A stretch of DNA of 19,534 nt from Leptospiraceae bacterium (lineage in GTDB: Bacteria > Spirochaetota > Leptospiria > Turneriellales > Turneriellaceae): contig JANWWX010000002.1 in the NCBI GenBank assembly GCA_025057195.1, positions 1 through 19,534 on the forward strand, read 5' to 3'. The notes under the pieces were generated by a model. It made no database searches and was not told where the DNA came from. It was given only the letters and a program-made list of their open reading frames with translations. Position numbers and translations under genes: made by a program. How positions within the stretch are numbered: the stretch's first letter is position 1; every line of letters begins with the position of its first letter. Below, piece by piece: positions 1 through 7,481 of the stretch.

Positions 1-388
<388 letters not shown>

Positions 389-434
389 TCAGATTGCAAG
401 TTTCACCTGCCACAGCGCGACTGTAGGTTTTACA

Positions 435-488
435 CATACCGTCAACGCCAAGCAGATGGAAAAGTGGTTGGCAGGCATTGGCGGTATG
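435..488. repeat. 15-bp imperfect inverted repeat in the mdh/SPFH divergent region
   Basis: The left arm at 435-449 (CATACCGTCAACGCC) is matched by the right arm at 474-488 (GGCATTGGCGGTATG). The arms agree at 13 of 15 positions, and one of the two mismatches would be a G-U pair in RNA. A 24-base spacer separates them. The right arm lies between the proposed -35 and -10 elements of the SPFH promoter, so it is placed like an operator or a 5' leader hairpin. The function is inferred from position only. Confidence 0.5.
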
Positions 489-495
489 CGATAGT
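468..495 (+). promoter_or_regulatory. Candidate sigma70-type promoter for the SPFH-ispB-HEAT unit
   Basis: TTGGCA at 468-473 matches the -35 consensus at five of six bases. GATAGT at 490-495 matches the -10 consensus at four of six, with a 16-base spacer. It sits about 25 bases before the SPFH start codon and overlaps the right arm of the inverted repeat. This was read by eye only. Confidence 0.3.
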
Positions 496-520
496 GACTA
501 ACTATTGCATAGGGGGGGAT

Positions 521-1507
521 ATGGCAATTATCGACAGGGTGAAATTCAACGGTGGTCCTGATGACATCGCCTGGAAATTTCCAGACGAGGGGATCACCTG
601 GGGTGCGCAGCTCATTGTGAACGAATCGCAGGAGGCAGTATTTTTCAAAGGCGGGCAGTGCCATGATCTTTTTGGTCCAGGCACTTATACTTTGAAATCG
701 GGCAACCTTCCGCTGCTGGAAAAATTCGTCAATCTGCCCTTTGGCGGCGAAACACCATTTGCCGCGGAGGTATGGTTTGTTTCCAAGCGGCCACATTTGG
801 GCATTGGCTGGGGTACCAAAACTCCGGTACAGGTTGAAGATCCCAAATTTGGCATTGTCACACACTTGCGTGCCTTTGGTGTCTATGGTATCCGTGTAGT
901 GGATACTCGCACCTTTGTCCGCGAAGTCATCGGCACGCAAGGCCGCACGACTACCGAAAGCATCCAGGATCTGATGCTGAGCACGATTGTCTCAGATTTT
1001 GAAGAGATGTTGTCGCAGGTAGTGCATGAGCAAAACATCGACATCATCCGCATCAACACGCAGCGTTCCAAAATTGAGGAAGCCTTTCGTCCGTCGCTGG
1101 CAAAAAAATTTGAGCGTTTCGGTGTGGCGGTCGAGCAGTTCGAGATTGAGTCGCTCAATATCCCGCAGGACGATCCTGGCTACAAGGCGCTGCAGCAGGC
1201 CAAGGCCGACAAGGCACAGATGGACATCCTTGGCGACAAGTATGCCCAAAAAAGGATGCTCGACATCGGCGAAGCGGGAGCCAAGAACGAAGGCATGGGC
1301 GGTGGTATGGTCGGTGCCGGCCTTGGCATGGGCATGGGGCAGATGATGGCCGGGATGATGGCACAGATGAATCCTGCCGCACAGCAACAGCAAACCGCGG
1401 AAGACCCCATGGCCAAGCTGCAGAAACTGAAGGCAATGCTCGACCAGGGCTTAATCACACAGGAGGAGTTTAACGCCAAAAAGGCAAAAATCCTTGAAAC
1501 GCTATAG
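521..1507 (+). CDS. SPFH-domain protein with C-terminal SHOCT domain
   Basis: This 328-residue protein has an SPFH/band-7-like core over roughly residues 20-235. A glycine- and methionine-rich linker follows at about 257-285, then a QQQQ run. A C-terminal SHOCT domain occupies about 295-328 (DPMAKLQKLKAMLDQG, then LITQEEFNAKKAKIL). This architecture matches the bacterial family annotated as SPFH-domain or 'virion core protein'-like. No signal peptide or transmembrane helix is visible, so it is probably cytosolic or peripherally membrane-associated and oligomeric. The exact role of the family is unsettled. The ATG at 521 is preferred over an upstream ATG at 464 because a G-rich Shine-Dalgarno tract (511-518) precedes it and conserved sequence begins there. 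The polyprenyl synthase gene begins 22 bases downstream. Confidence 0.88.
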   Translation: MAIIDRVKFNGGPDDIAWKFPDEGITWGAQLIVNESQEAVFFKGGQCHDLFGPGTYTLKSGNLPLLEKFVNLPFGGETPFAAEVWFVSKRPHLGIGWGTKTPVQVEDPKFGIVTHLRAFGVYGIRVVDTRTFVREVIGTQGRTTTESIQDLMLSTIVSDFEEMLSQVVHEQNIDIIRINTQRSKIEEAFRPSLAKKFERFGVAVEQFEIESLNIPQDDPGYKALQQAKADKAQMDILGDKYAQKRMLDIGEAGAKNEGMGGGMVGAGLGMGMGQMMAGMMAQMNPAAQQQQTAEDPMAKLQKLKAMLDQGLITQEEFNAKKAKILETL

Positions 1508-1529
1508 GATTTTTCACTAAGCGCGCGCA

Positions 1530-2519
1530 GTGCTTTACTCGCCGCAGCGCGTCGTCCGCGAGACTGACAAAGCCATTGCTGGGATCCTGGGCGGCGAGCT
1601 GCGGCTACTTCGGAAAATCCAGGCATTTGTGATCGCAAGTGGCGGCAAACGCATCAGGCCGCTATTTCTTTATTACTTAGCGCATGCCTGTGGCGTTGCA
1701 CCTAAGGAATTGATCGAGCTGGGTGCGCTGCTCGAAATCCTGCACGCCGCCAGTTTGCTCCACGACGATGTGGTCGATGGCGCAGAAGAGCGCCGCGCAC
1801 GCCCGACTGCCGCCAAGATTTTTGGTAATAAAGAAGTGGTGCTTGCCGGCGATCACCTTTTGGCCACGGGGCTGCGCCGGCTAAACCAGCTCGGCAATCC
1901 CCAGTATCTGGAAATTTTTACCCACGCGGTTATTGAGCTCACCACGGCAGAGCTTTTGCAGTTGCAGCTACGCTTTGATCTCAAAACCCGCGAAAAGGAC
2001 TATGCCCGGATCATCGATGGCAAAACCGCATCGCTTTTTTGTGCCGCCGGCGCGCTCGTGGCGGTGATGCGCGGTGAACGCGATTTCTATCGTAGTGAAA
2101 CCGCAGGGTTAGGCCTGCTTTTGGGCCGATTTTTCCAGCTGCGTGACGACCACTTGGACTACTTTGATCCCGTACGCTTGAAAAAACAGGGGCTGCAGGA
2201 TTTTACCAATGGCACAGTCACCGCCCCGCTGCTTTTACTGCTGCAGTCGGCCAGCCGCAGCGAACTCCGGGAAATCCGCGCCGCCTGGCAAGCCACTGCG
2301 CGTACGGGCAAGGCTGCTGGCACAAGCCATATCCTTTCACTGATGGAAAAATATGGCATCCGGGAAAAATCAGAAAATCAGCTCGAGCACATGCAACAAG
2401 AACTGCTAGCCCGAATTGCTAAGTTACCGGAAGAACGCCCGCGCCAGGTGATCCTCCAGGAATTCCAAAAAATTCTTGCCATGGGCACTAAAAAAAGTGC
2501 ATTATCTAATACAACTTGA
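1530..2519 (+). CDS. ispB: Long-chain trans-polyprenyl diphosphate synthase (IspB/IspA-type)
   Basis: This 329-residue enzyme condenses isopentenyl diphosphate onto an allylic primer to make the prenyl tail of a respiratory quinone. Hallmarks are GGKRIRP at residues 38-44, the first aspartate-rich motif DDVVD at 79-83 and the second, DDHLD, at 206-210. The residue five positions before the first motif is alanine (A74), a small side chain typical of long-chain producers, so octaprenyl-type length is likely, though the exact length cannot be read. An in-frame TAA at 1518 forces a start downstream of it. The GTG at 1530 is the first plausible start, but no clear Shine-Dalgarno is seen. The gene sits between the SPFH and HEAT genes with gaps of about 22 bases, so it is probably co-transcribed with both. 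Confidence 0.9.
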   Translation: MLYSPQRVVRETDKAIAGILGGELRLLRKIQAFVIASGGKRIRPLFLYYLAHACGVAPKELIELGALLEILHAASLLHDDVVDGAEERRARPTAAKIFGNKEVVLAGDHLLATGLRRLNQLGNPQYLEIFTHAVIELTTAELLQLQLRFDLKTREKDYARIIDGKTASLFCAAGALVAVMRGERDFYRSETAGLGLLLGRFFQLRDDHLDYFDPVRLKKQGLQDFTNGTVTAPLLLLLQSASRSELREIRAAWQATARTGKAAGTSHILSLMEKYGIREKSENQLEHMQQELLARIAKLPEERPRQVILQEFQKILAMGTKKSALSNTT

Positions 2520-2542
2520 AGTGAGGACAAGAGGCTAAAAAA

Positions 2543-2995
2543 ATGAAGCAATTTGTATGGCTGGTAGTTTTTATGCCGATTCTGGCACTTTCTGCCAAAA
2601 GCAAGAAAGAATACATTGAGGACCTGAAATCACCCGATGACAACGTAGTCATCGCCGCAGCGCAGCAGTTAGGCAAAGACGAGGTGAAAGATGCGATCGA
2701 GCCTTTGGGAGAAGTGCTCAAGAGCAAGCGCTCAGCGGGGGTGCGCATCGCCGCTGCTGCGGCTTTGGGCAGAATGGACACCAAGGGCCGCCCTACGACA
2801 ATCCTGCGCGAGGCGATCGAAACGGATCCCGATAACCACGTGGTTTATGCAGAGCTCTTGGCGCTCTTGAACCTGAAAGACACCAAAAACCCTGACCTGA
2901 TGCGCGCAGTGGAGTTTTGCGAGGCCAATAAAAGCTCTGATATTTTTATCAGTGATATTGTTGCCCGCATCCGCAAGATCGTTCCGAAAAAATAG
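2543..2995 (+). CDS. Small secreted HEAT-repeat protein
   Basis: This 150-residue protein begins with a signal peptide (MKQFVWLVVFMPILALSAKS, cleavage near residue 18). Tandem alpha-helical HEAT/PBS-lyase-like repeats follow at about 22-130, recognisable from DNVVIAAAQQLGK, AGVRIAAAAALGRM and VVYAELLALLNLK. Such repeats usually serve as protein-binding scaffolds, so it is probably a periplasmic or envelope adaptor with an unknown partner. A Shine-Dalgarno-like AGAGG lies about 8 bases before the ATG. It is the last gene of the SPFH-ispB-HEAT unit and is followed by hairpin-rich sequence. Confidence 0.75.
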   Translation: MKQFVWLVVFMPILALSAKSKKEYIEDLKSPDDNVVIAAAQQLGKDEVKDAIEPLGEVLKSKRSAGVRIAAAAALGRMDTKGRPTTILREAIETDPDNHVVYAELLALLNLKDTKNPDLMRAVEFCEANKSSDIFISDIVARIRKIVPKK

Positions 2996-2998
2996 TAG

Positions 2999-3057
2999 CT
3001 GCCAAGCGGCAGTGTTCCACCCCTGGCCCTAAGCAAGGTGTTTTGAGCACCACAGGG
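2999..3057 (+). other. Hairpin-rich region after the HEAT gene
   Basis: A short perfect stem, CTGCC/GGCAG with a 4-base loop, directly follows the HEAT stop codon. A larger interrupted dyad comes next: GCCCT and GGTG pair with CACC and AGGGC around a TTTTGAG loop (about 3024-3057). Neither has a following T-tract, so they may protect the 3' end of the mRNA rather than terminate transcription. Confidence 0.35.
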
Positions 3058-3068
3058 CAAGGGGGAAG

Positions 3069-3092
3069 ATGCCGCCGGCATTTGCTTTTTAT
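3069..3092 (+). terminator. Probable rho-independent terminator of the SPFH-ispB-HEAT unit
   Basis: The GC-rich stem ATGCC/GGCAT (3069-3081) has a tight 3-base loop and is followed by TTGCTTTTTATTT. It lies between the HEAT gene and the next gene at 3136. The stem is short, so terminator strength is uncertain. Confidence 0.5.
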
Positions 3093-3135
3093 TTCAGGCT
3101 TTGTCCCCTAAGTCCTGTGGTCAGCGTTTTTCAGA

Positions 3136-4122
3136 ATGCTTAGGCAATTACAAATTTTTTTAGCGATTCTTTTGCTGCCTTTAGTCCTGGCGGAGGTCAG
3201 CGATTCTCTCGCCATGGCGGCCAATGGCTCCTGTGCCTTCTCGCTACGGGGGAAAATAGCACAAAAGGTAGAGTTTGCCGAAAACCCTGGCCGTGTTGGC
3301 TTTTTGTGCCGGGATGGGGGATTTTTCCTGCGCGGCACCCTCACCCGCCTGCGCTCATGGCAGCTGCCCAGCAAGGTCTTTGCGGCGATGGCCGAAAAAA
3401 CGGGAGCAGAGGCATTGGAAAGTTGGGAGCATGGTGGCCTTTATCGCATCGCTGCGGCCAAACCCGGTGAACCGGCATTGCTCTGTGGCTACCACGTGCG
3501 CGACGGCTTTGCCTTGGATGCCTGCGCTCCGGAAAAAGAAACACAGGCGAAGCCCTTAGTCAGCTCTCTTTTGCACGAATTCCGCCACGGCAAAACGGCG
3601 GATTTTGGCCTTTTGCGCACACCCGTGCTGTCCACCCCACAAAATGTTTTCCGCAAGGAAAATATTCTCCAGGATGTAAACCTATCCACACTGCGCCTGC
3701 CGCCAGGTTTCGTCCCGCTCGAACACCGCGAAAACCGTGCGCTATTTACCGACGCTGCAGGGCTTACCGAAATAGAAATTTTTTATGAGCTCTCTGAGCT
3801 ACCGCTCAACTCAGCCATTGCGCACAAAGTCTACCGCAAAGCCGTGACAGATTTTGTCGCCAAGCAAGGCCACTGGCAAATTGCAGAAGAACCAAAAGAT
3901 GATAACCAAACACCCTGCCTTGTTTTTTCTGACAAAAACACCCGGCTCAGCCATTATTGTTATGCCGTGGCAGTGCTCAAAAATAGTAGCCGGCCAAAGT
4001 ATTGCCGCCTGACCTTTGTGGTGGCTTTTTTGCGCGAGGCCGTCGATGCGCACAAGCTCATGGCGGAACAAAAAGAGCTCTTGCAAAATTGGAGCAGGCA
4101 GCTCAGCGAGCAAAACCAATGA
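3136..4122 (+). CDS. Secreted protein of unknown function
   Basis: I do not recognise this 328-residue protein. An N-terminal hydrophobic stretch (residues 4-19, FLAILLLPLVLA) after a single basic residue looks like a signal peptide, so export to the periplasm or envelope is likely. The mature part contains about nine cysteines scattered as if able to form disulfides. It has no internal membrane segment and ends in a polar helical tail (about 297-328, rich in E, Q and K). No catalytic motif stands out. The ATG at 3136 has a poor Shine-Dalgarno but gives the complete signal peptide. Its TGA overlaps the ATG of the MoeB-like gene (ATGA at 4119-4122), so the two are translationally coupled and lead a cytosolic metabolic operon. 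Confidence 0.7.
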   Translation: MLRQLQIFLAILLLPLVLAEVSDSLAMAANGSCAFSLRGKIAQKVEFAENPGRVGFLCRDGGFFLRGTLTRLRSWQLPSKVFAAMAEKTGAEALESWEHGGLYRIAAAKPGEPALLCGYHVRDGFALDACAPEKETQAKPLVSSLLHEFRHGKTADFGLLRTPVLSTPQNVFRKENILQDVNLSTLRLPPGFVPLEHRENRALFTDAAGLTEIEIFYELSELPLNSAIAHKVYRKAVTDFVAKQGHWQIAEEPKDDNQTPCLVFSDKNTRLSHYCYAVAVLKNSSRPKYCRLTFVVAFLREAVDAHKLMAEQKELLQNWSRQLSEQNQ

Positions 4123-4862
4123 GCCAGTATCCTTTTCGTAAAGAAGAGCTGGAACGCTACAGCCGGCAGATCCTGCTTTATGGTAGAGCTGGGCAAGAGC
4201 GGTTGGCGCGCGCACACGTGGCGGTCATCGGCGCTGGTGGACTTGGTTCGGCATTTTTGCCAATCCTCGCTGCAAGTGGTGTCGGCAAAATCAGCATTTG
4301 GGACGGTGACACCGTGGAGCGCAGCAACCTTGGCCGGCAATTCCTCTATCTGGAAAACGAAGTAGGGCTGCAAAAGGCGGAGCTGGCAGCGCAACGGCTC
4401 CGGGCGCTCAATCCGCACATCCACGTGATTGCCCATGCCGAACACTTTACTGCGGCGCAGGCTGAATCTTTGCGCGATGCCACATTGGTTTTTGAAGGCA
4501 GCGACAGCCTCAACACCAAATTCCTGCTCAACGACCTGGCGCTCAAGCAGGGCTTCCCGCTGGTCATTTCGGCAGTCGGCAATGCACAGGGACATACAAT
4601 GCTCATCTGTGGTCAACAGACCCCTTGCTACCGCTGCCTTTTTGAGCCGATCGACGAAAACGAGATCCCACGCTGTGCCACGGAAGGGATCCTCAGTGCT
4701 TTCCCTGCATTTGTCGGGGCGCAGGCCGCGCATGTGGCTGTGCGCAAGTTGCTTGAGCCGGAACTCAGCGGTGGGCTATGGATTTTTGAGAAAAGTCATT
4801 GCCGCAGTGTTTCTGTCAAAAAAAGGCATGGTTGCATTTGTAGCGACGATGCGCCGCAGTAA
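4119..4862 (+). CDS. MoeB/ThiF/HesA-family adenylyltransferase
   Basis: This 247-residue E1-like enzyme is expected to adenylate the C-terminal glycine of a ubiquitin-like sulfur carrier (MoaD or ThiS type) during molybdopterin or thiamine synthesis. Visible features are YSRQILL at residues 14-20, the nucleotide loop GAGGLGS at 38-44, DGDTVERSNLGRQ at 62-74, D129 within EGSDSLNTKF, and a cysteine in the PRCATEGIL segment (C186). The first zinc pair CYRC is normal (C170, C173). The second is C239-I-C241, a CxC instead of the usual CxxC. The start uses the ATGA overlap with the preceding gene. The C-terminus overlaps the patatin gene. No sulfur-carrier gene is in the window, so the choice between MoeB, ThiF and HesA stays open. 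Confidence 0.85.
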   Translation: MSQYPFRKEELERYSRQILLYGRAGQERLARAHVAVIGAGGLGSAFLPILAASGVGKISIWDGDTVERSNLGRQFLYLENEVGLQKAELAAQRLRALNPHIHVIAHAEHFTAAQAESLRDATLVFEGSDSLNTKFLLNDLALKQGFPLVISAVGNAQGHTMLICGQQTPCYRCLFEPIDENEIPRCATEGILSAFPAFVGAQAAHVAVRKLLEPELSGGLWIFEKSHCRSVSVKKRHGCICSDDAPQ

Positions 4863-5745
4863 CCATAAAAAGCAAATTAAAAAACCTACAAAACCCAAAA
4901 AGCCGACTAAGCGTGCTACGTATGGCCTGGTGCTTTCCGGTGGCGCGGCATTGGGGGCTTATCAGGCGGGGGCGATCCAGGCACTTTTTGAGGCTGGGCT
5001 TTCTTTCCGCTGTGTGGCTGGCAGTTCGATTGGGGCACTCAATGGCTACCTTGCTGCCACGCGCGAGGTCGAGCGCATGCTCGATTTTTGGAAAAAGATC
5101 GATCGGGGCAAACTCATCACCGTGCAATCCTTCACCAAAATCCTTTTTTCTGGGGGCACTGCGTTTTTAAGCGACCAGCTGCAGCGCAGTCTCGTCGAAC
5201 AGGCAGTCCATCTGGACGCACTCAAAAAATCGCGCACCAAATATATCTGCACCGCCATCAGCCTGAACACTGGGCGACTGCACTATTTCCATGGCAACCA
5301 AGCCAAAAACGACCGCGAGCTGCGTGAGTTCATCCTCGCCTCGGCAGCGGTACCGGGAATTTTTCCGCCAGTCAAAATCGGCGAAGAGCTTTTCATGGAC
5401 GGTGGTTTAGTGCGCAACACCCCGATCGACGCCCTTATCGGTGAGCGGGTGGACACCCTGATTGCCATCAGCATGGAGCCGGAACACTACCCTGAAGAAA
5501 AGCTCCATAACACCGGGCAAATTGCCCTACGCACGCTAAGTATTTTTTTCCGCAGTCAGGCCAACGATGCCATGGAGCGGGCACGATACCTGCCGCAGCG
5601 CCGCGTCAAAAAAATCCTGCTTTTGCGCCCGCAACTGCCGTTGCCGATGCAGCAGTATGAATTTGATCCTAAAAAAATAGCGCACTTGATTGAGCTCGGT
5701 TATCGGGCAGGCCAACAGTTCATCGTGCGCCACAAGTTACGCTAA
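4849..5745 (+). CDS. Patatin-like phospholipase / acyl hydrolase
   Basis: This 298-residue alpha/beta hydrolase uses a Ser-Asp dyad and is expected to cleave acyl esters of lipids. The oxyanion-hole segment SGGAALGAYQAG is at residues 30-41. The nucleophile elbow GSSIG is at 58-62 (S60), and the catalytic aspartate is in MDGGLVRNTP (D184). A lysine/proline-rich basic stretch at about 7-23 precedes the domain, with no signal peptide, so it is probably cytosolic and perhaps membrane-attracted by charge. The ATG at 4849 overlaps the MoeB-like gene by 14 bases. An in-frame ATG at 4828 with an adjacent AAGG is an alternative. The stop shares TAATG with the add start, indicating coupled translation. 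Substrate unknown. Confidence 0.88.
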   Translation: MRRSNHKKQIKKPTKPKKPTKRATYGLVLSGGAALGAYQAGAIQALFEAGLSFRCVAGSSIGALNGYLAATREVERMLDFWKKIDRGKLITVQSFTKILFSGGTAFLSDQLQRSLVEQAVHLDALKKSRTKYICTAISLNTGRLHYFHGNQAKNDRELREFILASAAVPGIFPPVKIGEELFMDGGLVRNTPIDALIGERVDTLIAISMEPEHYPEEKLHNTGQIALRTLSIFFRSQANDAMERARYLPQRRVKKILLLRPQLPLPMQQYEFDPKKIAHLIELGYRAGQQFIVRHKLR

Positions 5746-6749
5746 TGGACAACGACTACACCCGCAATTTGCCCAAAATCGATCTGCACCGGCACTTTGA
5801 CGGGGATTTTTCGCCAGAACATCTTTACCTTGAGGCACAGCGCCGCGGCCTGCCACAGGCGAAACTGACCCAAGAAGAATTCATCGCCCGTTGCCGCGTC
5901 GGACCAACCTGCCGCAGCTTGACCGAATTCCTCGCCGTATTTGAATTCTTTTATGCGATCGCGCAGGACCGGGATTTTCTTTTTGAAGAGGCCAGGAAAT
6001 TGCCGGCAAAGTTGGCCGCCGCAGGTATTATCTATGCCGAAACCCGTTTTGCCCCACACCTGTTTGTGAAAGAAGATTTTAGCGCGGATGAGGTCGTCCA
6101 GACTGTGCTTGAGGGGCTTGCTGCCGGCCACGGTTCCCCCGTGCGGGTGATCTTGTGTGTGATGCGCGGTGCGCCGTTGGAACACCTTGGCCAAGTCATC
6201 GCACTTTACGAAAAATTTTGCGAGCGAGGGGTGTGTGGCATCGATTTGGCCGGCGATGAATCACGCTACGCCTGCCGTGAATATGCCCCCCTCTTTGCGC
6301 GCGCCCGCGATCTAGGAATTCCGGTGACGATCCATGCTGGGGAGGCGGCTGGGCCACAGTCGATGCGCGACGCCCTCGATCTTTTTGGTGCGCGCCGCAT
6401 TGGTCACGGGATCCGTGCCGTCGAGGATCCCGAGCTGGTAGCGCGGCTGGCACAACAAAAAATCCCCCTTGAGGTTTGCCTCACCAGCAACCTACAGACC
6501 GGCAATGCCGCAAGTTACCATGAACACCCATTCCCGCAACTGCTTGCCGCGGGGGTGCCGGTCACCCTCAACACCGACGATCCCAGCGTTTCGGGGATTG
6601 AGTTGGATTATGAATGGCAACAGGCCATTGCGCATTATGCGCTCAGTCCCCAAGCACAAAAGCAAATTTTACTCAATGCAGCCGAGGCTGCGTTTTGCGA
6701 CAATGTGCTGAAAGAAAAACTAAAGCAGAAAATCTTGGATTTCCTATGA
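5745..6749 (+). CDS. add: Adenosine deaminase
   Basis: This 334-residue zinc hydrolase deaminates adenosine or deoxyadenosine to inosine in purine salvage. Metal and catalytic positions are all visible: HRH (H15, H17), HAGE at 197-200 with the proton-shuttling glutamate E200, RIGHG with H221, and NTDDP with D278 and D279. The SNLQTG segment resembles the SNxQT segment of proteobacterial Add, which favours adenosine deaminase over the related adenine deaminase. Length is normal for the family. The start overlaps the patatin stop (TAATG), and the nth start lies 18 bases past the end. The AMP nucleosidase at 10763 is another purine salvage enzyme in the window. Confidence 0.93.
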   Translation: MDNDYTRNLPKIDLHRHFDGDFSPEHLYLEAQRRGLPQAKLTQEEFIARCRVGPTCRSLTEFLAVFEFFYAIAQDRDFLFEEARKLPAKLAAAGIIYAETRFAPHLFVKEDFSADEVVQTVLEGLAAGHGSPVRVILCVMRGAPLEHLGQVIALYEKFCERGVCGIDLAGDESRYACREYAPLFARARDLGIPVTIHAGEAAGPQSMRDALDLFGARRIGHGIRAVEDPELVARLAQQKIPLEVCLTSNLQTGNAASYHEHPFPQLLAAGVPVTLNTDDPSVSGIELDYEWQQAIAHYALSPQAQKQILLNAAEAAFCDNVLKEKLKQKILDFL

Positions 6750-6767
6750 GATTCAGTCAAGATACCA

Positions 6768-7481
6768 ATGCTTTTGCCTTCCCCGCAAAGCGGTAGCACG
6801 AAATTGCAAAAAACAGTCCAAAAAAGAGCCATCCAGATTTACCAGAAATTATTGCGGGAATTTGGTGAGCCAGCATGCCCCCTGCACTACCGCACGCCGG
6901 AGCAGCTTGCGGTGGCCGTGATCCTATCAGCGCAGTGCACCGACGAGCGCGTCAACCAGGTGACACCGCAGCTTTTTTCCCGCTTTCCCGACATGGCGGC
7001 CTTATCCCGCGCCAATGTGCGCGAAGTGGAGCAACTCATCTACAGCACTGGTTTTTATCGCAACAAGGCCAAAAATATTGTGGCGCTGGCCAAGACACTC
7101 GTTGCGCAATACGGAGGTAAAATACCCCGCGATTTTACGGCACTCTGCAAGCTGCCAGGAATTGGCCGTAAAACTGCCAATGTGATCATGGCCGAGGCAT
7201 TTGGGGAATCACCTGGCATCACGGTGGACACCCACGTCATGCGGCTCAGCCGGCGATTAGGGCTGAGTGACGGAAAAAATGCTCTTGCCGTCGAACGTGA
7301 CCTGATGCGGCTTTATCCACGCCGTTTCTGGTTGCATTTGCCGCTGCTTTTGATCTTCCATGGCCGCAAAACCTGCAAAGCGATCAGGCCGCGCTGCGCT
7401 GCATGCTGCCTTGCCCGTCTGTGCCCTTCTGCTGAACACGCAGAAAACACCCACAAGAAAAAAATAAAAATAGCCTCGTAG
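6768..7481 (+). CDS. nth: Endonuclease III (DNA glycosylase/AP lyase)
   Basis: This 237-residue base-excision repair enzyme removes oxidised pyrimidines and nicks the abasic site. The helix-hairpin-helix LPGIGRKTA is at residues 129-137 with the Schiff-base lysine K135. The catalytic aspartate is D154 in VDTHV. Four cysteines with the classic C-X6-C-X2-C-X5-C spacing (203, 210, 213, 219) bind a [4Fe-4S] cluster. The protein is slightly longer than E. coli Nth, with about 15 extra N-terminal residues and a basic tail. A 6746 ATG overlapping the add stop is in another frame, so 6768 is chosen. The TAG stop abuts the stop of obg on the other strand with no gap. Confidence 0.93.
   Translation: MLLPSPQSGSTKLQKTVQKRAIQIYQKLLREFGEPACPLHYRTPEQLAVAVILSAQCTDERVNQVTPQLFSRFPDMAALSRANVREVEQLIYSTGFYRNKAKNIVALAKTLVAQYGGKIPRDFTALCKLPGIGRKTANVIMAEAFGESPGITVDTHVMRLSRRLGLSDGKNALAVERDLMRLYPRRFWLHLPLLLIFHGRKTCKAIRPRCAACCLARLCPSAEHAENTHKKKIKIAS

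Noticed and set aside
512..518. G7 tract before the SPFH start as a phase-variation switch
   Set aside because: The tract is short and acts plausibly as a Shine-Dalgarno. SPFH proteins are not typical phase-variable products, and one sequence cannot show length variation.
464..520. Upstream in-frame ATG that would extend the SPFH protein by 19 residues
   Set aside because: The extension is not family-like and is encoded by the promoter/inverted-repeat region. The ATG at 521 has the G-rich Shine-Dalgarno.
389..940. 183-codon minus-strand ORF across the mdh/SPFH gap and the SPFH gene
   Set aside because: It is antisense to the well-supported SPFH coding sequence, shows no domain pattern, and arises from the codon bias of the opposite strand.
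3960..4733. 257-codon minus-strand ORF opposite the MoeB-like gene
   Set aside because: It is a shadow of the plus-strand adenylyltransferase, which has clear family motifs; no motif is seen in the antisense translation.
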